From the NCBI GenBank assembly GCA_018398765.1, contig JAHBMJ010000246.1, positions 1 through 50,055 of the forward strand: DNA of 50,055 bases, in the 5' to 3' direction. This DNA comes from Chromera velia (taxonomy: Eukaryota; Sar; Chromeraceae). The position numbers and the translations under genes were made by a program. Of this stretch, positions 12,238-23,389 are shown piece by piece. Below the pieces are notes generated by a model. It had not been told where the DNA came from, searched no databases, and saw only the letters and a list, made by a program, of their open reading frames with translations. Numbering within the stretch: the first letter of the stretch is position 1; each line of letters opens with the position of its first letter.

Positions 12238-12790
12238 TTCTTCTTCGATTCCTTCAGGACAGGGAGAAATGAAAGGAAAGGGGGCTTTCTTCTTCGATTC
12301 CTTCAGGACAGGGAGAAATGAAAGGAAAGGGGGCTTTCTTCTTCGATTCCTTCAGGACAGGGAGAAATGAAAGGAAAGGGGGCTTTCTTCTTCGATTCCT
12401 TCAGGACAGGGAGAAATGAAAGGGGGCTTTCTTCTTCGATTCCTTCTGCTTTCTTCTTCGATTCCTTCAGGACAGGGAGAAATGAAAGGGGGCTTTCTTC
12501 TTCGATTCCTTCAGGACAGGGAGAAATGAAAGGAAAGGGGGCTTTCTTCTTCGATTCCTTCAGGACAGGGAGAAATGAAAGGAAAGGGGGCTTTCTTCTT
12601 CGATTCCTTCAGGACAGGGAGAAAGGAAATGAAAGGAAAGGGGGCTTTCTTCTTCGATTCCTTCAGGACAGGGAGAAATGAAAGGAAAGGGGGCTTTCTT
12701 CTTCGATTCCTTCAGGACAGGGAGAAATGAAAGGAAAGGGGGCTTTCTTCTTCGATTCCTTCAGGACAGGGAGAAATGAAAGGAAAGGGG
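12238..12790. repeat. 49-bp minisatellite of 12 units, each with a splice-acceptor-like core
   Basis: The unit contains CTTTCTTCTTCGATTCCTTC then AGGACAGGGAGAAATGAAAGG. There are twelve copies of the TTCTTCGATTCCTT core. Eleven continue into CAGGACAGGG; the copy at about 12432 is truncated. Most spacings are 49 bp, so the frame rotates by one base per unit and every frame meets a stop within three units. The array therefore cannot be one continuous exon. Confidence 0.95.
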
Positions 12791-13455
12791 GCGCAAGGGC
12801 TAAGGCTAAAGCGGCTGGAGGGAAGAAGAACAAGTGGGCGGACAGACCGGAGACACGAATAAAAGGGGAATTTTCGGAGGGTGAGTCGGTGTGACACTGT
12901 CATACAAGCCCGAAAGCATTGATGGCGGGAGCAACGCAGCTTCATCTCGCAATGTCTGTCCTCATTTCGTGCGCGGCTGTTAAGGGCGCATATAGCCGGC
13001 CGTCAAAGAAACTGATTCAATTTGGAATGCGATTGGTTGTTTTAGAAGTATCGATCCACGGAGACGGATAGCGGTGGCGCTTCGTCGCCACTGTCCTCTG
13101 GTGTTTCACCATCGTTCAATCAATTGTGCGTGCAGTTATGAAGAGGCCGGACCGTGATGGGTGGAGGTCTCTGAGAACTGCCCTTGACGTTGCAGTCAAA
13201 ACTTTGCTTAGAGGGTTGACGGGGGTTGAGCCTCAGCACATTGGGTGGTTCGACAGTAGTTTCGACTTCCGAATCGATGCACAGAGGCCTCAATTCACGG
13301 CACGCCTCTATTATAACAATCCAAGCTGGAGAGACGAGGTCGAGAAAATCTTGAAACGAGGAATGAAAGAAACGTCGATACAGCTTTCGGGAACGACCAT
13401 CGGCGTCACATTCTGCTATTGTCCAGAATCAGAACTGAAAAAGCTAAAATCCTGA
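12765..13455 (+). CDS. Unknown protein, last two exons
   Basis: Exon A runs from the last acceptor in the minisatellite (12765) to 12880. It encodes a basic, disordered Ala/Lys/Gly segment including AKAAGGKKNKWADRPETRI, and ends at donor GTGAGT with one base left over. Exon B, 13136-13455, begins in the matching phase after GTGCGTGCAG. It encodes a compact 105-residue region with DGWRSLRTALDVAVKTLL, then IGWFDSSFDFRIDAQRPQF, and ends with TGA. The predicted alpha-helix then alternating strands look like a small folded domain, but I do not recognise it. The 5' part of the gene is not determined. Choice among the upstream tandem acceptors decides the reading frame. Confidence 0.5.
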
Positions 13456-14250
13456 GCAATTTGGAACCAAAACCTAAAGAAAGTCAAACATTTAACAGAA
13501 AGATGAGTAATAATTCAATGATTGTGAACAAGATTTATTTCACCAAATTATAAATCTCTATATTAGATTAAGTAGTATTTAAAGTAGTATATATACTATA
13601 CGGAATTCTTCTTTTAATTTTACCCTAAACAATGTCCGGTGGAATGTCCGGTAAGTTAAAAAGTCTAGTAGTGACTTAAAAAGTCTAGTTACCAGACATT
13701 TTGACTTACTTTTTTGAAAAGTCAACTTACCATTTTGAAAAAGTCCCGTTGGTGCCTAGGTTGGACCACCTGCATGAATTTTGAGAAGTAATTTGAGTAT
13801 GAAGCTAAAAATTTCTGTACAATATAATTAAAGCGGGTTTGAAGCGGCTATAGCCTATAGAAGTAAACACTAATTTTTAAAGGCCTTTACCATTTTTTTT
13901 TTCATAACTAAAAAGAAATGGCTGAAATGTTCGGCTGTATCCGGTTATCAAAAATGGTAAATCCCTATTGTAGAACACGATTTTTAAACTAGTTAATTTA
14001 CTAAGTTAAATTTTAAAGAATTTTAAAGTTTAAACTCAGTTTGTGTGCAATTAAAGCTAATTTTAGAAACTAAAAAATAAATGTAGACAGATTACTGTTC
14101 TAGCAGTTGTACACGTTATACCGTAGATCAATCCATAAAACTCGATGTAAAGTGTTTTAAAGTATACCATTGTAACTGGCAGTCTGGCACTGTTGTTTGC
14201 AAAAGACGAAGCCGTTTTATAAAATGTTTTCCTTTGATTTTGCCACGTCT
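13456..14250. other. AT-rich intergenic island
   Basis: Abruptly AT-rich compared with the flanks. Short repeated words occur (AAAAAGTCTAGT twice, and opposed GTAAGTT/AACTTAC near 13650-13730), suggesting a degenerate inverted repeat. No coding is seen. Confidence 0.55.
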
Positions 14251-15546
14251 TCAAAATCTACGTACTCCTGCAGCAGGATACGGAAAGCATTGACAGGACC
14301 TCCAAACGCACCCCCGCTTCACTGGTTTTCTTTCGTGTTGACTTGCTTGCCCCCTCTGGCGCTCATCAGAGAGATTCACCTCCCCCCTCGCTTGGTCGAA
14401 GCGGTATGACGTGTTATGCCAAATTGATAAGCCCCTCTCTGTGGCCGCATGGTGGGTTTCGGAACAAAAGTGTGTGTAACTGCAGGTCGCACGCTTTGCT
14501 TGCTTCCACAACGAAAAGACAAGACCCCTGCAAGGGATTCTTTTCAAGAATGATCGTTTGTCTGCGCGTGAAGGCCGGTCAACTGGGAGAATTCTGCCGA
14601 TAACTCGATCGTGTTTTCGTTTCTGGCCTCTTGTCTCTCTCTCTCTCTGTAGCATCTGTACCCACTCCTACCTTCCGGTTATACCACGGGACGCTCTCTC
14701 ACCACTGAGACGCAGCGACCGCGCCGGGGCGATTAGGGGCAGTCCTTCCCGAATGGGGCGAGAAGGACTTGTTCATTCGACAGGGACGCTGCCGAACTAG
14801 CCTGTGGGCAAGATTACTACAGAGAGAGACAGAGGAAAGATGGACCTAGCTTGCTTCTGTGAGCTCTCGTGGAACCCGCTTTCCTTCCCTTACTCGTCTG
14901 TGCGGAGTGCAAAAGGGCAAGATTTGAGCCGTCACGCAGGCTTCGGGTCATCCATCTTGCGAGGCCCGTCCTCCATGAGTGGGATGGAGAACGAGCGATG
15001 GGGAAAACGCGGGCAGCTGGTGTCTCTTCGATTTGTCTGGGACGAGAGGACGGCTATTCGTCCTTCAACAAGGAGGACTGCAGTCGACCCCTGGTTGGTT
15101 TTTCGGTCGGTCCCATGCAGGTTTTCTGTGTCGGCCTCCCAGAAAGGGCTTGCATGGCAACACCAGAAATCAGCTGCTGCCACCTCACTTCTCGTCTCTT
15201 ATCTTTCGTTTCCGCTCGGCTTCGTTTCATGTAGAGAGAGACTTGAAGGACTGCTTGCCGGCGGGGATCACTGGTGGGTGATGCTGAAATATGCTGAATC
15301 AACTCATCCTGAAAGGATTGGGGAGGCTGTTGCATGCGGATGAACCCCGGTGGGCGTTTCTTTTGCTTTGTGCGTCTTGCTCGTCTTCCTGCTTTAGAGC
15401 ACTGACGGAGAGATGGGTCGGTTTGGACGGGGGGGCTGATGTGTGTGTGCCCTTTCTGTAGGAACGTCGTGAATGATCCTTTTCTCTTGGGGCATATGGG
15501 ATGGAAAGTTGAGAAAGACCGGGAGGCCTGTGGAAATCGATCCGAT
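14251..15546. other. Open frames without recognisable product
   Basis: Frames of 120-180 codons exist on both strands (for example 14804-15343 plus and 14251-14655 minus). They overlap each other and lack any motif I know. Some may be exons of the minus-strand gene to the right. Confidence 0.4.
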
Positions 15547-16192
15547 TCAACTGTCCGGATTGCACTGTGGAAACCGAGAAGGACCGGTTTGTACTTTCCC
15601 TATGTATGTAGCACCTCCTGAAAGCAATTGAGACTGATCTGTCTGCTCTTCGGTACTTGGGTCGTTGGGTGACCCGTCTCTCTCCGCCTTCTGCTTTCTC
15701 CTCTTTTGGATCTTGTGAGGTGGTAGCGGTTTCTTGGGAAGGCCATCTGGTGGCTGCAGGTGGTGCTGATGAGGCCGGGGGCTCATGCACTCACTGATGG
15801 TGGCTGGAGGAGAAGAGTCGCCTGCAGAGGGAACAGACGGGTTGGAGAAGGGCGCGGGTGCGGGCCGTGAAGGGGTTGGCTGCGAGGGGAAACCTGCTGG
15901 AGGGGGAGCGGTCGGATTGAGGGCTGACGGGGGGGGGAGGGGGGTGACCCTGAGAACGGGGGCGGTTTGGTTGGTTGGGAGAAGAGGGGGATGATGGGAG
16001 GGATGATGGGAGGGCCGGTGTCTCGACAGGGTTTCGAAGCACAGGAAGGGCTGTCCGGAGGTGGAGGGAGAGGTCCGTCTCCCCCACTGGACGTGTTGGG
16101 GTTGTTATAAGAAGTGAAAAGCGTGCTTGACGTCCGAACGGATTTGACCAACGTCTTGGCCAACCTCCTCCTTCTTTTCTTTCATCTGGCAA
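15547..16192 (-). CDS. Hypothetical proline-rich, basic disordered protein (partial)
   Basis: On the minus strand a Pro-rich frame (about 16163 to 15822) reaches an acceptor-like CTCTGCAG. Downstream of it, 15821-15547 stays open with HHLQPPDGLPKKPLPPHKIQ and a KIQKRRKQK cluster, then Asp/Ser/Glu-rich residues. The composition looks like a real intrinsically disordered protein with a nuclear-type basic cluster, but there is no conserved domain. The start and further exons, possibly including 16596-16250 on the same strand, are not fixed. Confidence 0.35.
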
Positions 16193-17063
16193 GTCTTTGT
16201 GCTTGAAAGTTGGTCTAATGTGTATTTGCTTTCTCTCGCAATTTCCGATATTGATTCTGCTCCCCGCCAGACCAGCAAGTCCAACCTGGGCACTCGTTCT
16301 GTCCGTGCAGACTGATCAATCACTGCCGGCATCCCCCACAAAAGACAGGCAATTGGCTGGCTTTCTCTCACTTCTTCTCCTTGCTTTCTCTCAAATTTTG
16401 CCCGATCGAGTGCATGGGACGGCACCCTTGACTCTCCTCGCGCTTTGTGATGCTTCTTCCCTTCCGGTCTCTGAGCGACTGTTCTGCAAGATCCCCTCAG
16501 CAAGAGAATGGCGGGACCGCTTTGAGCTGATCCCGACGGAGAGCCTGAGTGCAATGGAATGGAACGAAGAAGGAAAGAAAGAAGGACAACGAACAAAAAA
16601 AAGAGGCAACGAAGGAATCCAAGTGGAAGGTAGTCAAGAGAGAAAGGGCAAACCGGGAAAAAAACACAGGTTCAGAGCAGGAGTCGACGGTCAGCGAGAA
16701 AGAGCTAGCGGCAGAAAGTTTCCAAAGACAGAAGACAACCTGCGTGTGAGTGCACGAAACTGGGTAAAAAATGAAAGAGCAATCCACTGACCAAAAGGAT
16801 CAAACTGGTTGACAGAGGGTGTTTCGGTCGCGTCGGCATAATCGTTCGCATTCAAGCGCCGAGCCCCAGCTGCGCTCCCTCTCCTGACTGCACAATGCCC
16901 AGCCTGGGGTGCGCTAGTCCTGATAGACCCACTGCGAAGCCGCACAAGACCGAGGCACGTCTTCCCATGACTGGGGTGCTCCCTACTTCTCCCGAATAAA
17001 AGCGAAGGGTCCGCGGGTGCTTTGCATCTCTCTCCTTCGCTTGATCAGTCTGAAGTTGTGTAC
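16193..17063. other. No confident gene
   Basis: A Lys/Glu-rich plus-strand frame at about 16549-16745 ends at a GTGAGT donor-like site. Its purine bias may simply be low complexity. Nothing else is recognised. Confidence 0.4.
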
Positions 17064-17327
17064 ACATGTGGACGCGAAGAAATGCGGCCGCCCCCTATCG
17101 TTTGATGATCAGGCGCAGACCGCCATTGGGTCGTGAAGTCATTGTTGTGCGCACGCTCTCCCTCTGAAAGTCGTTGGGGGAGTCTCGAGCGCTGGAACAT
17201 GTGGACGCGAAGAAATGCGGCTGCCCCCTATCATTTGATGATCAGGCGCAGACCGCCATTGGGTCGTGAAGTCATTGTTGTGCGCACGCTCTCCCTCTGA
17301 AAGTCGTTGGGAGTGATGCCAGCGCTG
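17064..17327. repeat. 133-bp tandem duplication
   Basis: Copies begin at 17064 and 17197 with ACATGTGGACGCGAAGAAAT. The first 115 bases match almost perfectly, with two substitutions, both C/T transitions; the tails diverge slightly before AGCGCTGGA. Young tandem duplication of otherwise unique DNA. Confidence 0.9.
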
Positions 17328-17591
17328 GAGGGCCAAACACGAATAAAATTCGGGGATGGGTGTAGCGTTTAATTTGCGAAAGGCAGGGAGAGGGAACAGC
17401 CGTGACACGTGGGAGAGTTCAGGTAGGAGAGGAACAGGGACGGAGAGCTGCCTGGCGACGGAGTGGTCCACGAAAGACGAAGACGTGGCCAGAGAAGACA
17501 AGGGCCGCTTTGACTGGCCGACTGACTGACTGAAATGACGGCTTTCGAATGACTCTGGGGTTCTTGCAATCTTGAATTTTGACGCATGCAT

Positions 17592-18732
17592 TCAGTAGAC
17601 TCCTCCCGTGAAGCCAGCCATCACGACGCTCAGCAGGACCATGAAAGTTTTCTCCAGAGGAACTGCATGGAAACAATGGATCGAATCAAAATACACGCAG
17701 ACAAAGGGTGCGAACGAGCCGTCAAAAATTGTCAGCTGACCCCCCAAAAGATCGAAAATGCTGACAGACCTATATACTTTGCTGACAAGAACCGGGGAGA
17801 ATTGGGGGGCCAAGCGTGCAAGTACACTAGAGAATAAGACAGAGGGACTGCGAGAGAAGAGAAGAGAGAAGAACAAACTTGAGCGAGGACCCCCCCCATC
17901 AAAAACAAAGGACGTAGAGCGACTTGCGATCGGACCAGTTGCAGAGCACCTTGCATGTAGTCATACACACACGTGCATATCTCGGAATCTCCTCAAGCTT
18001 TTGTGTATACCCCCTCAATACCAACCTTGAACACTCCCTCGGGCTTTTCGTCCTCTTTTGCGATCCTCTCGTGTTCCATCAAGAAGAGAACGCAGGCCTG
18101 TCTCTCTTCTTCGTTTGCAAGAGGAGAATCGTGCAGAGAGTACTCGTCGCCGTCAGGAAATTCATCCACGAGCTCCCACTTCTCTTCGTTTGTAGAGGGG
18201 GTCACAAAAGACGAAGACGAAGAAGGGGAAGCCGATGAGGAGGCGGACTGAGAGATTGGAGAAGAGATGTCCACTGTGGAAGCGGGGTTTTCCTTCAGCC
18301 AGAGGGCTCTCTCACGATCCATTTCTGACATCTCTGTCCTTGTGTAGGACTCTCTGTCCTCCTCGTACATGTCTGATTGTGCCTCGAATCCTGAATTGGA
18401 CAGTCTGTCCTTTCATCGATCTCTGATCCTGATTGGGAGAAGGGCTCCTCGGAGTCCACCTCCGAGTTTCCAGTAGAAAGGATCGACATTGCCAAGCTCT
18501 CCTCCGGGGAGAACTCCACAAGTGTTCCGACTGCCATCAATGGAATGGCAGTTTCTGTATCGCTATGGTCGGAGTACATTTTGTTGGATGGTCTCTTTCT
18601 GCAATGGTGGCTTGGAAGACGGTCGAGAGGGTTTCTTCTTGCGAAGTTTGCAGACGTGGCTTGCAGCAGCGTGGAAGAGGAGTTTCTTTCGCTCTTGGTC
18701 AGGCAAGAATGGCATGGAGAGGGAAAGGACAT
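17592..18732 (-). CDS. Hypothetical acidic Ser-rich protein, minus strand, several exons
   Basis: The best exon is 18370-18026 on the minus strand. It includes LVDEFPDGDEYSL and RERALWLKENPAS, is rich in Ser, Glu and Asp, and ends at a donor (AAG then GTTGGT). Upstream on the same strand, 18732-18371 is open and encodes another Ser/Glu-rich segment (VEFSPEESLAMS, SGSEIDERTD). Downstream, a frame ending in TGA at 17592 carries a hydrophobic stretch, KTFMVLLSVVMAGFTGG, that could be a C-terminal membrane segment. The phases between these pieces do not all close, so at least one exon is missing from my model. No known domain; the divergent neighbour is the tetraspanin-like gene. Confidence 0.4.
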
Positions 18733-19234
18733 GACTTATCTGAGTATATATATAGATCAAAGATCGAAGTTCGATCGACCGCGATGCGAAAAATAATTTT
18801 AAATGAATTAATATTAGCATGCATGCATGCATGCATGCGAAAATTCAATATGAATGAATTAATTAATTAAAAAAAAAAAAATTGAAAAAAAAACATACAG
18901 CTATATATATAGAGAGATCAGCTATATATAGTCGTGAAGTTCGCCTTCTCCATGGCGTCGCCAGTGGCGTCGCCGCAGGGCAATTATTCTCTCCCTCCCT
19001 CTTGGTCAGTCTGCATGGTTGTCAGATCCCGAGTGCCTTACATATCTGAATGACCATCAGCAGTTCCCTTGCGATCTGAAAACACTACTGGTGTTTTGCC
19101 TCTAGACAGAAGGAAAGGGTGAGCCTGTGTGCGTCTTTACGTTTCTAAAAGTCGAAGTAATGACTGTGCATTTGTTTTTTATGATGGTATTGAAGAGACA
19201 GCATCGATAGGCAGTCTTCGAGGGAGGCAGGGAA
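18733..19234. other. Intergenic between divergent genes, with (GCAT)n
   Basis: Contains a five-unit GCAT palindrome array at 18817-18838, AT-rich TATATATAG tracts and a poly-A run near 18870. It lies between the minus-strand hypothetical gene and the tetraspanin-like gene, so promoter elements for both are expected here. No TATA box or start site can be pinned down. Confidence 0.5.
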
Positions 19235-21062
19235 ATGCCGAAAAAGACAAGGGGGTGTTTGCAGGGTGGTGTAGGTGCCAAACTGTGTGAGCACTGTAAG
19301 GACCACGAACAGCTCTGGATCTTCTATGCAGTCGTGCTTGCCATTCTCACTCTGATTGTGTTCTTCGATACCGGCACTAACTTCGCTTCTGAGCACGTGC
19401 GAATATGGTGCCAAGGCTTTCCCATCTACACCGAGTGGGCTGCTCTCGGGGCGCTGCTCCTGGTTGCGCCCTTTGCCAGCATCGTTCACTGCATGCAGCT
19501 CTCTCAAGCCAAGACACGAGTCCTAGTGGTCAGTCAGATCGCCGTCATGGTTTGGAAATCTTATTGAGTGTATCTCGCCGGTGTGTGCTCGGAATGCGAA
19601 GTCTGGAGGTCATCGCTTCCGTCGACGTGCCAGTGAAGTTTAGGTAGCAGTCTCCTTACCTTCACCGCTCTCCCCTCTCTTTTCTCGCTGTTGTAAGTGT
19701 GATCGGTGTGACTGTTGGAGGAAAGACGGTGGAGACGGCTAAAGGCTGGGTGTACTCATATGTCTTCCATGGGTGCGAAAACGATCGTGCAGACAAGTTT
19801 TTTCTCTGTCCTGGGGATTGTCTGTATCGGACTGGCGGCACTCAACCTCAGGCAGACATACCTGGTCAGTCTCTCTTCTGTCTCCAACCCTCACCCAACA
19901 GAGCTTCAAAGGGAGTCGAAAGAAAAATCTCTCTTATTCCCCTCCTCGATCGACTGCTTCCTTTAACCGCCCCGCCCCGTGGCTCCCCTTCTCCCCTCCA
20001 CGTTCTTCTGCTCTTCCTCCGTCATCACCCCAATGTTCCTTTCCATCCATTCTCCTGAATATCACCTCCTCACGCCCCTCCGCGGGCCTCCCTTCAAAGT
20101 TTCTCGACTGACTGTATGCTCCGCGTCGCCTCCCTTGCATCATCACCTCCCCTCCAGTCGCTGCCTCCACACAGAGAGGCTGCATCATGACAACACGAAG
20201 CGCAGCTCGTCCCTCTCCCACCATCTTTCGTTGTCCTCCTTTGTCCTCAAGCAGCAGACCTGTGCATTGGTGTTTGTTTTGGTGGGGTTTGTGGGTGTGG
20301 AGGTCTGAGTGTGTATTTGTGTGTGTGTTGCTGATCGCTTGTGTTCCATCCTCTTCTTCTGCCTTCTCTCATCAATACTCTGTGCCGCTTCTGTGGCTCC
20401 ACCCATATTGAAGAGAATCTGTGCTCTACTCTGTTGTGTGCTGTCCTGTCCTGTGCGGTAATCCAAAGCGCACTTCAATTTTGCAAGGACACTTCTCGTG
20501 TTTTTTTGCGGAAGAGAGGGAGAGGCACAGCGTCCTGAATCTTTGCTCATTTTCCCATTTTGTTGGATGTCCTGCGTGCTTTCGAAGGACTTCGAGATGG
20601 GAGCGCTGCGGTAGGTTTCGAAAGAATGCAGGAAACGTGACATGAAAATCAGTTGAGGTAGACTTCCGTCCTCTCCCACGACTGCATGCTCGAGCCTTTC
20701 GATGATGGATGTTGTTCGTGCACTGCATGCAGACAATGGCGGAGCTCCGGAAGGATTGCGGCAAGGCAGGTCTCACAAAGGAGATTGAGGCTGTGTGGCA
20801 GAGGGCAGACGATATCTACACAGAGTGCGACAGGGCGAGACAGAAGCCTCTCTTCAAGTGCCCCAATCTCCACCTCGACAAATGGAAACCCGCGTGAGTC
20901 GAGTAGAGGCGTCTCCCTGGGGTTTATTTTGCTGTATCGATTTCCCCCTGAAGTACAGCTGTATGACTCAAGTTCTCCTTCCTCTCTGTTAGTCCTTTTG
21001 TCGGTTGGCATTCAGAGAGGGGGGGTCAAGCAATGTCTCTCTCTCTCTCACTCTCTTTGCGT

Positions 21063-21119
<57 letters not shown>

Positions 21120-21858
21120 ACTTTGTCCATGGACTTCACGCTCGCTGCACTGGAGATACAAGACCAATGGGTGAGTTTGCGCAATGGCTGCCCAGGTTTC
21201 TTAGTCAGGACCAAAAAGGATCTCCCTGCATGTATGTCTCTTTCCCTTTTCCTCTTTGCAGAGACAGAGCCCTGCTGGAGTATCTCGAGGAGACGGAGAG
21301 CGACTTCCACTGCTCTGCTTTCTGCCAGAAAGACCAACAGCCCCTCTTTCTGCGACAGAAAAAAATATCTAAAAATGGGTCAGTCTGTCGTTCGGGCTGC
21401 AGCTGTTTTGTGATTCTGTCTCCCTCTGCACTTTTGCAAAGTCTAGCGGGAGTTTCGAGAGATACTTCTGCCACCCTCAGTTCTGTACAGAAGGAAGGGG
21501 TGAAGGAAGGAAGGAAGGAAGGAAGGAAGGAAGGCAAAATGGAGAAAGGGACGGGCGGGACGGAGGAATCACGGAAGAAGGCTCTTCTCTTCATATCCAC
21601 CTCTGATGCTACCAAATGCACATATCACGGTCACAAATGAGAATCAAAAACCTTGTTGCAAACAAGAAAGTTGTTAGAAATCATGGAATAAAAAAAAGAA
21701 TAAGTTCCAGCTGAGGGTCAAACCTGACTCACTGACTTATTCGCTCAATAGGCCGGTCGTCAGGAAAAGAATCCCAGCTGCATCCAGCAGAGATTCAAAG
21801 GCTCTCTCTTCCAGATGCCAAGGCTCTCTCTCTGTCTCTCTCTCTCTCTCCGTGTATA

Positions 21859-21897
<39 letters not shown>

Positions 21898-21934
21898 ATG
21901 TATGTATGTGCATATGTATGTATGTATGTATGGA

Positions 21935-21974
<40 letters not shown>

Positions 21975-22113
21975 TGTGGCTGTGTGCAGGTGTGCGTGGC
22001 ATGTGGGGGGGAGAGTGGCCCTTGCAGGACGTGCCGCCTCTGTGGTGGCGGGGTCGATGGGGCTCTTCTTCTTTGCCATCGGCCTGATTGCAGCGTTTCT
22101 TCCGAATCTGTAG
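19235..22113 (+). CDS. Tetraspanin-like four-helix membrane protein, five exons
   Basis: Exons 19235-19528, 19793-19864, 20733-20893, 21262-21378 and 21990-22113 join with perfect phase into 255 codons ending TAG. TM1 is LWIFYAVVLAILTLIVFF (residues about 27-44). TM2 is AALGALLLVAPFASIVHC. TM3 is the whole second exon (SFFSVLGIVCIGLAALNL). TM4 is in the last exon (SVVAGSMGLFFFAIGLIAAF), followed by a four-residue tail. The roughly 100-residue loop between TM3 and TM4 carries five or six cysteines, including CSAFC. The short first loop, large second loop, total length and short tails match tetraspanins, which organise plasma-membrane protein microdomains. The classical CCG motif is absent, so it is divergent or a convergent four-TM protein. 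Start chosen at the first ATG, which gives a basic N-terminus (MPKKTR). Three of four donors are GTCAGT. Confidence 0.75.
21059..21119. repeat. (CT)n(GT)n microsatellite in a tetraspanin-gene intron
   Basis: Pure CT run passing into a GT run inside the intron 20894-21261. Frames through it are artefacts. Confidence 0.95.
21499..21534. repeat. (GGAA)n microsatellite in intron
   Basis: A (GGAA)n run of about eight units inside the last intron of the tetraspanin-like gene. Confidence 0.9.
21860..21974. repeat. (GT)n/(ATGT)n microsatellite at an intron end
   Basis: A long GT tract with ATGT interruptions lies just upstream of the CTGTGTGCAG acceptor at 21989. As in the hydrolase gene, a GT run replaces the usual pyrimidine tract. 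Confidence 0.9.
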
Positions 22114-22785
22114 GGGGGGGGAAGAGGGTAGGGTCATTGGTCTTCCTTCCGAATCCACTTGATCTCTCATTCCCTCCCCTTTTCGTTTTGCCCTTCTTGG
22201 CTGACAGTGTCTGCATGGTACTAATAGTTAAAAGTCTGAGCGGCTCCGTCTTTTTTGTGCAAAGTGATGTGGCCCCTGGGCAAGAAGGAAGCGAAACGGT
22301 GCAGCATGAAGGTGCTGAAGGATGAGCAAAAGAAATACACAAACTGGATTTGTTTCTAGATCTTGAGTTTGAGAAGCGTGCAGAGATGATTAGCGGCTTC
22401 TTCACACTCAGATTTAACAACCACACTTGCGAAGATAGAAGCTTAACAATACTTGACAAACATGTTTTGATTTCAAGTCAACAACTGCCATTTTTAAATA
22501 TTACTATAAACTTATAATCAAAGCTATAATTATATAATATATATCATCATCATCATCATCATCATACGCCATCGCTATCGGCCCATAATAGGCGTCTAGC
22601 GTTCGGCAAGTCACAACACGCAAGGCAGATTATTAAATAATGGACCCTTATTTCACAACCTTTAGCAAATAGCTTAACAGCTACATTTTTTCTCAAACTC
22701 TTCCACTTCTGGCAGGGCGTGCTTGCGCATGATTTATAAATATATATATATAATTATATATTATGGACTGCCAGAGCTCGGCTCC
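22114..22785. other. Intergenic with (ATC)n; ends in the copia target site
   Basis: Contains an ATC trinucleotide run at about 22543-22565 and AT-rich TATATA tracts near 22740. No gene is seen. The last five bases, GCTCC at 22781-22785, are the left target-site duplication of the following retrotransposon. Confidence 0.7.
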
Positions 22786-23247
22786 TGATGAGGCATCAAA
22801 GGTCAGAGAAAAGAGGCGCGCGCAGCATCATACCAGTTCAAATCGATCCGCGCACGCCGTCGAGCGAATTGTACGTGTCAGCAACATATGCATGAAGCGT
22901 TGCATGCGGGAAATTGCAATATACTGATTATATACACGTGAACATGCATACAGAGAATGCAGTACTGAAAGAGACTGGGTGCGAGTGAACAGAAAAGCAA
23001 AGAGCATGTCATGTACGGAATATACAAACAAATATATTACATAAAATATGACAGATATAGACACAGCAGACGTGGACGTGAGTGATCGATCGACCGATCG
23101 ACCGAGAATTACAAATACAGATAGAGAAAGTGTATCGAGGTCCGGACTAGAGAGATCTGTGAACTCGAGACCATTCCCGGAAGGCCAGACTTACGAGTAT
23201 ATGTACAAGCGTGGATCTCTGAGCTTAAATAAGCTAGGGATTCATCA
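22786..23247 (+). repeat. 5' LTR of copia element 1
   Basis: 462 bp, TGATGAGGC...GATTCATCA. It contains the palindromic GATCGATCGACCGATCGACC array near 23082-23102, which is conserved in the right LTR. Confidence 0.95.
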
Positions 23248-23262
23248 GATGGTGACAAAGAA
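23248..23262 (+). promoter_or_regulatory. Probable primer binding site
   Basis: TGGTGACAAAG begins two or three bases after the LTR end. TGG at this place is the complement of a tRNA CCA end. Which tRNA is unclear; the nested TRIM-like element also starts its site with TGGTGAC. Confidence 0.55.
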
Positions 23263-23389
23263 GTGGGGTCTTTGTTCCATTTGTTGTCTTCTTCTTTGAA
23301 AACGAATTACATCTGCATTGAGGTGTGTGGTGTGTATGCAAGCTTGAACGTTTCCATCCTTCGATTTCTCAGACTATCTAAACTCAACA

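Noticed and set aside
12238-12790. CRISPR array
   Set aside because: Units are head-to-tail with no unique spacers, and the surrounding DNA is eukaryotic.
20894-21261. A 15-nt microexon near 21159-21173 in the tetraspanin-like gene
   Set aside because: Phase allows it, but direct joining of 20893 to 21262 is also in phase and needs no weak GGAG acceptor.
21737-22459. 240-codon minus-strand frame with His-Thr repeats
   Set aside because: His-Thr runs come from the GT microsatellites in the tetraspanin-gene intron; the plus-strand exons explain the region.
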